DNA from: an uncultured Prevotella sp.
GTDB taxonomy: Bacteria > Bacteroidota > Bacteroidia > Bacteroidales > Bacteroidaceae
Direction of reading: 5' to 3'
DNA: 63,507 nt
NCBI GenBank assembly: GCA_905234145.1
Contig: CAJOGK010000034.1
Location: 18,723 to 82,229 of the forward strand
This document shows, piece after piece, positions 19,376 through 26,626 of this stretch (its first letter is position 1; every line of letters begins with the position of its first letter). The notes below the pieces were generated by a model. The model searched no databases. It had not been told where the DNA came from and saw nothing but the letters and a program-made list of their open reading frames with translations. Both the position numbers and the translations under genes were made by a program.

Positions 19376-22300
19376 ATGCGTAAATATCTGATTCTTTTAT
19401 TACTCCTGTGCCAGCATGTCGTGGCAACAAGAGGGCAGACACCAGAAAGACCCGATCTTTCTGGACTACCAGTAGCAACTACGGCCCAATCACTTCGATA
19501 CTGGTTCGATGACCAGACTACTAATATACAGACCTTATTGGGAACGTCTGGAACGTATTCTATAGATGTATCGGCTCTTGACGAGGGACTTCATACGCTT
19601 TATTGTCAGGTGGTGGATAACCAGGGCGGTGTGTCTTTCATTAAGTCGAGTCTCTTTTTGAAGCTTCTTGATAACAAGTTACTGCCTGCCTCGACTACAG
19701 CTCAATCACTCAGATACTGGTTTGATGACGATCAGTCAACAATGAAGACCGTGAATGTGGCACAGGGCACGCAAGTCATTGATGTGTCGGGCATGGAAGC
19801 TGGTATCCATACACTTTATTATCAACTGGTTGACATCACTGGTAATCTCAGCACACCCGTAGTCCAGCTGTTCTTGAAACCATTCCCTGCACCAGAGGTA
19901 CAAGGGGATAATCATATCACAAAGTATGAATATTGGATGAACAGCATGAGCTCATCTCTCAAGACAATCACTGTGGACAATGCTTCTAATCCTTATCAGC
20001 TGACAAGTTTGGTGCCGATGCCGAAAGAGATCATCCGTTCGCAATCGTTCCACTTTGAGATAGTTGATGGCAGTCTGATGCTTTATGCCAAAAATGATTT
20101 CAATATCCGCTTCCACGATGCCCGTGGCTATTTCGTACAGCAGGCCAAATCGTTCATCGACTATAGTGTCAGCCAAGCTATTACTGATATTGAACCATTG
20201 GAACCTGACGTAAGAGCTACCACTGAGAAGCCAGACCAGAATGCCATCAAGTGGTATTGTCTGCAGGCTGAGGCTGGTGACAGCTTGCAATTCAAACTCG
20301 ACCATGCAGCTTCAATCCAGTTGTTTGCTCCTTCGGGCGATGAGGTCTATCATGTCTCAGGATCTGGGTCGGTGAAATGGGGCGGCCTTCATGCGAAAGA
20401 GGATGGAACCTATTATCTGGCTTTGCACGATGTTACGGCTACCAGCGGTTCTACCATCAGTATCGACTATTCACATATCGACAAATATGCAATTTTGCGT
20501 CAGGATGTGAGTGTCGTAGGAAATGGAGGCTGTAGTACCATTACATTCGAGGGCAATGGTTTCCAGGATTTGTATGCTGTAGAGTTATATAATGATGCAG
20601 GTGAGAGCATTAATCATGTTAATATTGGTCATGAAAGTGATGCTACTACGTCGGTAACTTTCGATTTCTCCAACTTTTCAACAGGTACTTATAATGCCCT
20701 CTTCCATTTCACGGAAGAAGATAAAATATTTACCGACCTAGTAACGGTTGAAGAGGCGAAAGATGTGGTGTTATCATTAGAAGTAAAATGCCCAAATACT
20801 TATTTGAGAGGAACGTACGTTAATTATACTGTATCGATTTCTAACAAAGGCAATTCTACTGCATATTGTGTACCTTTAGAAATTCAGTTCCAAACTCATA
20901 GCAAAGATGCAATAAGTGACATTAAGATAAAAGGAAATATTCAACCATTAGATGTTGACTGGCTTGATAACAGTATTTTTCCCCAAGATAGCATTGATGG
21001 TTTAAAACAGTATATAAAACAGAAAGGGGATTTTTTACACTTTATCACTATTTATGATCCTATCTCTGATTGTTACATAAAAGATGGTCATTTTTCTATT
21101 GAAATTGCCCCGTACTCTACTTATGAATTGACCTTTTCTGTGAAATCAAATGAACGGACAGAGATACAGGTTCTTGCACCTTCGAAATGGCTAACTTGTC
21201 TTTCTGCTGAGCAAAGTTCTAAAGTGCGTAAAACACGTGGTATGAAAGAAGATATGTGTTGTGTTCGTGAAAAAGTAGAATGCATAATGAATTTAGCTGT
21301 CGGTGCGTTAGATTTCTGGTCAATAGTTGGTGGCCCTCAATTGAAAATAGCAGACTGTATAGCATCATTAGGGAATACAACTCTCCAATATGCATACGAT
21401 GTTTGGTGCGGGGAAGGACTAAATGGGAAGAAACCTAAAAAAGCTGCAGATGATCTTATTTGGGATGCGGTAAATGGACTTATTGGTTGCTTATGTACTT
21501 ATACAGGCATCGACAAATTTAATATTCAATGGATATATCAACATATCTATAACAACATTTCCATAACTGCAGATTGTCTTCAGGCCCTAACACAAAAAGT
21601 TCCGAATTGTCCTCCAAATCCAGAAAATAGGGGTGGTTCTTCAACACCTGTCGTATCAAAGGATCCCAATGAAATCTATGGCTATACAGCAGAGTCAGGA
21701 AGCAAGGACGTGAAAGATGGGCAGACTGACGTATATTATACCATCCAGTTTGAGAATGATCCGACCTTTGCTACGGCTCCAGCTCATGACATTTATCTGA
21801 CTGACAACCTTGATGTGGATAAGTTCGACCTATCTACATTCTGCCCGACGAGCGTTAGGATAGGTGACAAGACTGCAGAACTGGACGGAGCTAAGAACTT
21901 TGTGACTACGCTTGATATGCGCCCTGAAATCTATGCCATCGCACAGGTGGAAGGCACATTCGATGAACAGACGGGCAACGCCAGTTGGCATATCTCAACG
22001 CTTGATCCTATGACGATGGAGCCGACTACAGATGCGATGATCGGCGTATTGCCTGTGAACAACGACGGCTTGGGTATTGGCGAGGTGTCGTATAACATTT
22101 CGTTGAAGCCTGACCTTGCCCACGGATCCGAAGTGAAAAATCAGGCTAGCATCGTGTTCGACAACAATGAAGAGATTCTGACACCTGTATGGACAAATGT
22201 GATTGACAAGGTGGCTCCTGAAAGTCGGATTACGGCAGTGGAGCAGCAGGATGAATCAACAGCATCTGTCAGTGTCAATATTACCGATGAACTGTCTGGC

Positions 22301-22687
22301 CCATGGCGCTACGATGTCTATGTACAGTACGGAACAGGCTCTGCTTGGATGAAAGCAGCCGAAAATATTCCAGCAGGCTCGAATGCCAACGTGAAGATTT
22401 ACGAGGGCATTAATCATGGATTCTATGTTGTTGCAAAAGATATGGCAGGCAATGTAGAGCTGAAAGAGGCTGTACGAGAATATACGTTGATAACTGAGGG
22501 GGCCATGCCTGGTGATGTAAATGGAGATGGGAAGGTTACCATAACCGATGCGGTTGCCATCATCAGCTATATTCGTGGGGAGAACCCTCAAGGCTTTATC
22601 GTATCCGCAGCAGATATCAATGGTGACGAGCAGATAACGTTGGTTGATGCCGTGATGGTCATTGACTCGATTTTGAAAGCCAATTAG
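19376..22687 (+). CDS. Large mosaic surface protein with C-terminal dockerin-like domain
   Basis: 1103 residues from ATG 19376; the TTG at 19370 is unlikely. Signal peptide MRKYLILLLLLCQHVVATRG. Residues about 30-220 contain three repeats of roughly 65 residues opening with TTAQSLRYWFDD (third: ITKYEYWMN). A beta-sandwich region follows (residues about 290-460). An A+T-rich Cys-containing segment spans about 465-758 (CCVREKVECIMNLAVGALDF). Then comes a DUF7619-like repeat domain from DPNEIYGYTAESG. The last 60 residues are a type I dockerin-like pair of EF-hand loops (GDVNGDGKVTITDAVAIISY and ADINGDEQITLVDAVMVIDS). Probably calcium-dependent docking to a cohesin-type partner. Confidence 0.82.
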   Translation: MRKYLILLLLLCQHVVATRGQTPERPDLSGLPVATTAQSLRYWFDDQTTNIQTLLGTSGTYSIDVSALDEGLHTLYCQVVDNQGGVSFIKSSLFLKLLDNKLLPASTTAQSLRYWFDDDQSTMKTVNVAQGTQVIDVSGMEAGIHTLYYQLVDITGNLSTPVVQLFLKPFPAPEVQGDNHITKYEYWMNSMSSSLKTITVDNASNPYQLTSLVPMPKEIIRSQSFHFEIVDGSLMLYAKNDFNIRFHDARGYFVQQAKSFIDYSVSQAITDIEPLEPDVRATTEKPDQNAIKWYCLQAEAGDSLQFKLDHAASIQLFAPSGDEVYHVSGSGSVKWGGLHAKEDGTYYLALHDVTATSGSTISIDYSHIDKYAILRQDVSVVGNGGCSTITFEGNGFQDLYAVELYNDAGESINHVNIGHESDATTSVTFDFSNFSTGTYNALFHFTEEDKIFTDLVTVEEAKDVVLSLEVKCPNTYLRGTYVNYTVSISNKGNSTAYCVPLEIQFQTHSKDAISDIKIKGNIQPLDVDWLDNSIFPQDSIDGLKQYIKQKGDFLHFITIYDPISDCYIKDGHFSIEIAPYSTYELTFSVKSNERTEIQVLAPSKWLTCLSAEQSSKVRKTRGMKEDMCCVREKVECIMNLAVGALDFWSIVGGPQLKIADCIASLGNTTLQYAYDVWCGEGLNGKKPKKAADDLIWDAVNGLIGCLCTYTGIDKFNIQWIYQHIYNNISITADCLQALTQKVPNCPPNPENRGGSSTPVVSKDPNEIYGYTAESGSKDVKDGQTDVYYTIQFENDPTFATAPAHDIYLTDNLDVDKFDLSTFCPTSVRIGDKTAELDGAKNFVTTLDMRPEIYAIAQVEGTFDEQTGNASWHISTLDPMTMEPTTDAMIGVLPVNNDGLGIGEVSYNISLKPDLAHGSEVKNQASIVFDNNEEILTPVWTNVIDKVAPESRITAVEQQDESTASVSVNITDELSGPWRYDVYVQYGTGSAWMKAAENIPAGSNANVKIYEGINHGFYVVAKDMAGNVELKEAVREYTLITEGAMPGDVNGDGKVTITDAVAIISYIRGENPQGFIVSAADINGDEQITLVDAVMVIDSILKAN

Positions 22688-22688
22688 G
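22651..22688 (+). repeat. 38-bp direct repeat, copy 1
   Basis: The last codons of the 19376 gene plus its stop, identical over 38 bp to 23015-23052. Confidence 0.9.
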
Positions 22689-22706
22689 TGGTAACAAGAA
22701 ATTCTA

Positions 22707-22737
22707 GGGCGCAAAGACTCCTGACCCCTTAGTGCCC
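22707..22737 (+). terminator. GGGCGC-type hairpin H1
   Basis: GGGCGCAAAG (22707-22716) pairs with CTTAGTGCCC (22728-22737) with one mismatch and one G-T pair. One of four related hairpins in 22.7-25.1 kb. Confidence 0.65.
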
Positions 22738-22784
22738 TTGAAGAAATAAATCCCGAAACATTTGGTTGTTTCGGAATATATTTC

Positions 22785-22792
22785 TATCTTTG
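22785..22792 (+). promoter_or_regulatory. -7-like element upstream of the dockerin remnant
   Basis: TATCTTTG lies inside the open frame leading to the dockerin remnant, 65 nt before its ATG. May be a true promoter or a leftover of recombination. A second hairpin (CCGAAACA 22753-22760 with TGTTTCGG 22767-22774) lies just before it. Confidence 0.45.
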
Positions 22793-22856
22793 CACCAAGA
22801 GCCTCTATCTTGCAGCTGATGGTTGGAAGATTTTTGGAGAGGAGAATATTATTGAG

Positions 22857-23051
22857 ATGTCAGGAGAAAAGAAGGGCGATGTGACTGGCGACGGTATTGT
22901 TAGCGTGGCAGATGTAGTGTCAATAATCAGTTATATCCTTGGTGAGAATCCGTCGGACTTTAATGCTACGGCTGCTGACGTGAATGGTGATGGCAAAGTG
23001 ACTGTAGCCGATATCGTGATGGTCATTGACTCGATTTTGAAAGCCAATTAG
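22857..23051 (+). pseudogene. Orphan dockerin-like domain, 5'-truncated remnant of a BspA-like surface protein gene
   Basis: The 64-residue frame is nearly all dockerin: GDVTGDGIVSVADVVSIISY and ADVNGDGKVTVADIVMVIDS. Upstream of the ATG the same frame stays open back to 22725 and reads LYLAADGWKIFGEENIIEM, which resembles the C-terminal end of BspA-type leucine-rich-repeat proteins just before a dockerin. There is no signal peptide, so the unit cannot be secreted as it stands. The last 12 codons are identical in DNA to the end of the preceding gene. Confidence 0.7.
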
Positions 23052-23052
23052 G
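23015..23052 (+). repeat. 38-bp direct repeat, copy 2
   Basis: Identical to 22651-22688, followed by a further shared GGTAA after one substitution. Confidence 0.9.
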
Positions 23053-23071
23053 CGGTAATAACTAAATTTTA

Positions 23072-23102
23072 GGGCGCAGAGGGGTCAGGAACCTCTGCGC
23101 CC
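23072..23102 (+). terminator. GGGCGC-type hairpin H2
   Basis: Perfect 11-bp stem GGGCGCAGAGG (23072-23082) with CCTCTGCGCCC (23092-23102), followed by TTTAATTAA. Confidence 0.85.
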
Positions 23103-23172
23103 TTTAATTAACGGAAAGATGCCTCCATGACACTTTTTTGATGATTTATTTGGTTATTTTATATCTATTTCT

Positions 23173-23180
23173 TATCTTTG
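23173..23180 (+). promoter_or_regulatory. -7 promoter element of the DUF4143 ATPase gene
   Basis: TATCTTTG, followed by an 83-nt leader with two overlapping hairpins. Confidence 0.7.
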
Positions 23181-23199
23181 CAACCAGAAGTTACGAATT

Positions 23200-23241
23200 T
23201 CGGGACTGTACTCCCGATTTTCACATAAAAATTAGGAGTAC
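23200..23241 (+). promoter_or_regulatory. Leader with two mutually exclusive hairpins
   Basis: TCGGGA (23200-23205) can pair with TCCCGA (23212-23217), while GTACTCC (23208-23214) can pair with GGAGTAC (23235-23241). The two stems share 23212-23214, so only one can form. It lies between the promoter and the ATPase start. Confidence 0.45.
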
Positions 23242-23262
23242 GCTAACATATTTCAATGGTTT

Positions 23263-24402
23263 ATGTACAAGAGAATATTTGATATTGAAAGTAAGTTGGA
23301 CGAAGGAATGTTCCTGTTTGGAGCGCGCCAGACAGGGAAATCGACCCTTTTGAAAGAGCGGTTCAAAGGAGCGATCTATTATGATTTACTCAATCCGAGT
23401 ATTAGAAGAGCCTTTAAGTTGAATCCAAATGCTCTATGGGAGGCTCTTCAGGACAAGTCAGCTGGGACACTTGTGATAGTGGATGAAATCCAAAAAGTCC
23501 CCGAACTGCTGGATGTGGTGCATTCCCTGATGGTAGACAGGGGATTGTACTTTATCCTTAGCGGTTCCAGCGCCCGAAAGCTCAAACGTTCCGGGGCCAA
23601 CACACTTGGTGGTCGTGCTATACCGGAAACACTTTACCCTCTTGTATGGCCAGAGGTAACCGACTTCCAGATTGACCGTGCCGTCCAGAATGGAATGATT
23701 CCCCGTCACTATATGGTAGAGGATGCCACTAAGCGACTTTCTGGTTATGTAAAGGTGTACCTTGACGAAGAAATCAGGGAAGAGGGAGAGGTGCGAGAAC
23801 TAGATGCCTTTGAGCGCTTCATGGAAGTTGCTGCCATTTCCGATGGAGAAATGCTGAACTATTCCAACATTGCCTCTGACTGCGGAGTATCTGCCAAGAC
23901 GGTCAAGTCGTATTTTCAGATTCTCTATGATACGCTTATCGGATACGAAATCCCCGCATTCAGAAAAGAAATCAAACGGAAGATTGTTCAGGCTCCCAGG
24001 TTCTATTACTTTGATGTAGGACTTGCCAACTACCTAATGGGGCGTCACTCTCTGAAACGGGGCACCGATGATTACGGGCATGCCTTCGAGCACTTTGTCG
24101 TGCAAGAAATCATGGCATTCAAAGGATACAACGACAAACGGGACATTATTTCCTATTGGCACACCTATGACAAAAAGGAAGTGGATGTCGTTATAGGTGA
24201 TGCCAAAGTCGCCATTGAGATAAAATCCACTGAGCATGTTGTGACCAAACACAAAAAGGGTCTTAAGGCCTTCAAGGAGGAACACCCTGATTGTCGTTTG
24301 ATTCTTGTTTCTCTTGACCCGATTACCCGCAAATCAGGAGACGAAGAGCTCATATATATCCTTGACTTCTTGAAAATGCTTTGGGATCATAAAATTTTCT
24401 AA
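23263..24402 (+). CDS. DUF4143-family AAA ATPase
   Basis: 379 residues. N-terminal P-loop domain with FGARQTGKSTLLKE (Walker A, residues about 19-32) and VIVDEIQKVPELLD (Walker B). SGSSARKLKRSGANTLGGRA is typical of the family sensor region. The C-terminal DUF4143 part resembles a PD-(D/E)xK fold (SYWHTYDKKEVDVVIGD and VAIEIKST hold D, E and K). These genes are abundant, mobile and often variable in Bacteroidetes; their role is unknown. Flanked by two nearly identical hairpins (23072-23102, 24445-24475), so it looks like a cassette. Confidence 0.88.
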   Translation: MYKRIFDIESKLDEGMFLFGARQTGKSTLLKERFKGAIYYDLLNPSIRRAFKLNPNALWEALQDKSAGTLVIVDEIQKVPELLDVVHSLMVDRGLYFILSGSSARKLKRSGANTLGGRAIPETLYPLVWPEVTDFQIDRAVQNGMIPRHYMVEDATKRLSGYVKVYLDEEIREEGEVRELDAFERFMEVAAISDGEMLNYSNIASDCGVSAKTVKSYFQILYDTLIGYEIPAFRKEIKRKIVQAPRFYYFDVGLANYLMGRHSLKRGTDDYGHAFEHFVVQEIMAFKGYNDKRDIISYWHTYDKKEVDVVIGDAKVAIEIKSTEHVVTKHKKGLKAFKEEHPDCRLILVSLDPITRKSGDEELIYILDFLKMLWDHKIF

Positions 24403-24444
24403 GCAATGCGAAGCCCTCGATTTCATTTCTCACAGAGCTAGCAG

Positions 24445-24475
24445 GGCGCAGAGACTCCTGAACCCTCTGCGCTCT
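24445..24475 (+). terminator. GGGCGC-type hairpin H3
   Basis: GGGCGCAGAG (24445-24454) with CTCTGCGCTC (24466-24475), then CTTTTTAT. Rho-independent terminator of the DUF4143 ATPase gene. Confidence 0.85.
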
Positions 24476-24571
24476 TTTTATCTAAATTTCATAAAAACTA
24501 ATGACATCCGACATACAGTTATAGCTAAACTATTTATTACCAGTAGTTTATCGTTATTATTAAGTCTTATC

Positions 24572-24615
24572 ATCCGACATACATCCGACATATATCCGAC
24601 ATACATCTGACATGC
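24572..24615 (+). repeat. Left array of four 11-bp repeats
   Basis: Four contiguous units of ATCCGACATAC type (24572, 24583, 24594, 24605; the last reads ATCTGACATGC). The 11-bp period is about one helical turn. The same unit occurs in the terminal inverted repeat. Confidence 0.9.
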
Positions 24616-24690
24616 GCTTAATGGCTCATCCATTAGCTCGCGATATCATTCCCTTCTTTTCTTACGCTTTCAGCCCTTAGGTCGCTGTTT

Positions 24691-24706
24691 AATTCTCTAG
24701 AGAATT
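24691..24706. repeat. 16-bp palindrome, copy 1
   Basis: AATTCTCTAGAGAATT, perfect palindrome, in the core of the mobile element; identical to 24756-24771, 65 bp apart. Confidence 0.85.
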
Positions 24707-24755
24707 GCGAAGCGAGCCTTAGGATCTCTTCTTTCGATGTCCTAATGCGCTCTTC

Positions 24756-24771
24756 AATTCTCTAGAGAATT
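24756..24771. repeat. 16-bp palindrome, copy 2
   Basis: AATTCTCTAGAGAATT, identical to 24691-24706. Confidence 0.85.
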
Positions 24772-24844
24772 CAGTAACGACCATTAAAGAGGAAGCCTTC
24801 GATAGTGTTTCTTCAAGCGCGCTACCTCCTATATCGGCTCTTTC

Positions 24845-24899
24845 TATGTCGGATTTATGTCGGGTGTATGTCAGATATATGTCGAATGAATGTCATATT
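24845..24899 (-). repeat. Right array of five 11-bp repeats
   Basis: Units TATGTCGGATT, TATGTCGGGTG, TATGTCAGATA, TATGTCGAATG and a degenerate fifth. Inverted relative to the left array, same 11-bp period. Confidence 0.88.
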
Positions 24900-25017
24900 G
24901 AAGTATAATTAATGCTTTGATAATAAGCAAGATAACTATAGTTTTATGTCGGATGTCATTAGTTTTTAAAATTTCAGATATATTTTATATTCTCATTCGT
25001 TACTTTTTGCCCATCAT

Positions 25018-25050
25018 TTCGTTACGTTTTACCATTCAAAACGTAACGAA
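25018..25050. repeat. Perfect 13-bp-stem hairpin flanked by direct repeats
   Basis: TTCGTTACGTTTT (25018-25030) and AAAACGTAACGAA (25038-25050) around a 7-nt loop. Flanked by near-direct repeats of GTTACTTTTTG at about 24999 and 25064. Confidence 0.75.
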
Positions 25051-25074
25051 TTGAAGTGCGATTTGTTACTTTTT

Positions 25075-25105
25075 GGGCGCAATGGGGTCTGGAGCCTTTG
25101 CGCCC
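25075..25105 (+). terminator. GGGCGC-type hairpin H4 fused to a coding remnant
   Basis: GGGCGCAATGG (25075-25085) with CCTTTGCGCCC (25095-25105), one mismatch. Unlike H1-H3 it is followed directly by coding sequence of a leucine-rich-repeat protein and not by a T-run. Confidence 0.6.
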
Positions 25106-25735
25106 ACGGTCACGATTCCGGCAAAGGTAAATGACTATACAGTTGTTGCTCTTGGTAAATATGCTTTTGCTAATTGTTCTGATGTGGCAAAAGTTGTATT
25201 GCCAGAGGGTATAATGGCTATTGCTGCTAATGTCTTCGAGAATGCCACCAATATGAAGACAATGATGCTGCCAGCCTCGATACAGACCATTGGCAACGAG
25301 GCCTTTAAGGGTTGCAGTCAGCTGAAGCAGATCATCAACATGAATCCTACGCCAATCAGTCTGTCTCCAGTTGAGGCACGCGGCATGAGCAAGTCTGGTA
25401 CACGTTCAGCCGTTGCTTCTCAGTTTGAGGGTATCAGTTCGGATTGCATTCTCTATGTTCCGGCAGCGTCTAAAACTCTCTACGACAGCGATCCACAGTG
25501 GAGTGGCAGTTTCAAGGAAATTGTCGGTATTGCCGGCATGGGCGATGCTAACCACGATGGGCGTATCAGTCAGAAGGATGCAGTGGATGTGATTGACTAT
25601 CTGCTTACTAATGCCCCGGATAAGATATTGTTAGGTGTCTCCGACATGAATGGTGACGATGCCATCACGGTAACTGACTTGGTAAAGATTATTGAAGCTT
25701 CTCAGGGACATGCTGGCAGTCGTGAACAAAAGTAA
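25106..25735 (+). pseudogene. 5'-truncated BspA-like leucine-rich-repeat protein with dockerin-like end
   Basis: The open frame starts at 25073, but recognisable homology begins at about 25106, right after hairpin H4: TVTIPAKVNDYTVVALGKYA, then AFANCSDVAKVVLPEGI and NEAFKGCSQLKQI, which are LRR_5 (BspA/TpLRR) repeats. Then a typical LRR-to-dockerin linker (LYVPAASKTLYDSDPQWSG) and a divergent dockerin (GDANHDGRISQKDAVDVIDY, DMNGDDAITVTDLVKIIEAS). No signal peptide and no start beyond an ATG at 25082 within the hairpin. The intact protein would be exported and surface-attached. Confidence 0.78.
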
Positions 25736-25793
25736 TCATTTAATTTTTATGAAGATTTTCTATATAAAATTTGGTTAATTGATATAAAATTCG

Positions 25794-25801
25794 TATTTTT
25801 G
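25794..25801 (+). promoter_or_regulatory. -7 promoter element of the cohesin/dockerin operon
   Basis: TATTTTTG, 18 nt before the ATG at 25820. It overlaps the alternative TTG at 25799 and so rules that start out. Confidence 0.75.
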
Positions 25802-25819
25802 CACAAAAATTTATCCTAT

Positions 25820-26602
25820 ATGAAGAAAAAGTTGTTTATCCTATTCGCAATGTTTGCAGTGATGGTTACTACTGCGTATGCGGACAATGTCATTTCTGCC
25901 AGTGATTTGTCGATTTCAAAATCAGGTAGTGCAGATATGGCAATCAATCTTACCAACACAAATGCTATCAGAGGCATCCAGTTTACTTTGACCTTGCCCA
26001 AAGGTGTAAGTGTTCAAGGAAGTGACGCTGGCATCACATACGATGATGGTGGCACGCAGACCTATACACCAACCAATGGCGTGAAGGTGTCAACTACTGA
26101 AAGAACCTCTGGATGGACAGTGATTGGAAACAAAACAGGTGATAATACCTATAAATTTGTTTTAATTTCGTTGAGTGGTCTCGAAATCTCTACAGAGACT
26201 AGCCCCGGCGCAGTAATGAAAGTTAGCTTCCAAGCTGCGGAAGGTGTTACTGCCGGAGAATATCAAGTGGACATAACGGATATCCATTTGTCAGTAAGTG
26301 GCTCTTCCAGCGATACTGCTCAGGATGATACCACAGCAAAGTTGACTATTACCGATTTTGTAAAGGGTGATGTTAACGGCAATGGTAAAGTAGATATTGA
26401 TGATGCTGTATGTATACTTCGTCATCTCGTTGATAAGCCAAATGAGATTTTTAATGAAGCTGCAGCTGATGTGAACGGCAATGATAAAGTTGATATTGAT
26501 GATGCCGTTATGGTACTTAAATACCTTGTAGGCAAGATAGATGCTTTATCACGTAGCCTCTATATTGAAGGTGATGATGACGACGCTTATGATCCAGATT
26601 AA
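25820..26602 (+). CDS. Secreted protein with cohesin-like and dockerin-like domains
   Basis: 260 residues from ATG 25820, signal peptide MKKKLFILFAMFAVMVTTAYA. Residues about 22-175 look like a cohesin-type beta-sandwich (SDLSISKSGSADMAINLTNT, IRGIQFTLTLPKGVSV, PGAVMKVSFQAA). Residues about 185-245 are a dockerin-like pair (GDVNGNGKVDIDDAVCILRH, ADVNGNDKVDIDDAVMVLKY). Ends in an acidic tail DDDDAYDPD that is echoed in the 56-residue peptide at 27938. Carrying both modules would allow chain formation or self-binding. First gene of a likely operon with 26627 and 27938. Confidence 0.82.
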   Translation: MKKKLFILFAMFAVMVTTAYADNVISASDLSISKSGSADMAINLTNTNAIRGIQFTLTLPKGVSVQGSDAGITYDDGGTQTYTPTNGVKVSTTERTSGWTVIGNKTGDNTYKFVLISLSGLEISTETSPGAVMKVSFQAAEGVTAGEYQVDITDIHLSVSGSSSDTAQDDTTAKLTITDFVKGDVNGNGKVDIDDAVCILRHLVDKPNEIFNEAAADVNGNDKVDIDDAVMVLKYLVGKIDALSRSLYIEGDDDDAYDPD

Positions 26603-26626
26603 TTGAATAAATAAAAAGATTAAGAT

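Larger units (their letters stand above)
24484..24976. mobile_element. Non-autonomous (MITE-like) element with target-site duplication
   Basis: The 477-bp element spans 24492-24968. Its two ends are a perfect 24-bp inverted repeat (24492-24515 and 24945-24968, starting TAAAAACTAATGACATCC). AAATTTCA occurs immediately outside both ends (24484-24491 and 24969-24976), as expected of an 8-bp target-site duplication. Inside are two inverted arrays of 11-bp units and a core with two identical 16-bp palindromes. No transposase frame fits, so it would need one in trans. Family not recognised. Confidence 0.88.

Noticed and set aside
24572..24899. Repeat arrays considered as a CRISPR
   Set aside because: Units are 11 bp and directly adjacent, with no spacers; the two arrays are inverted; there are no cas genes.
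24492..24968. Iteron-like arrays considered as a replication origin
   Set aside because: No dnaA, rep or parA gene nearby and no DnaA-box cluster noticed; inverted ends with target duplication fit a transposon better.
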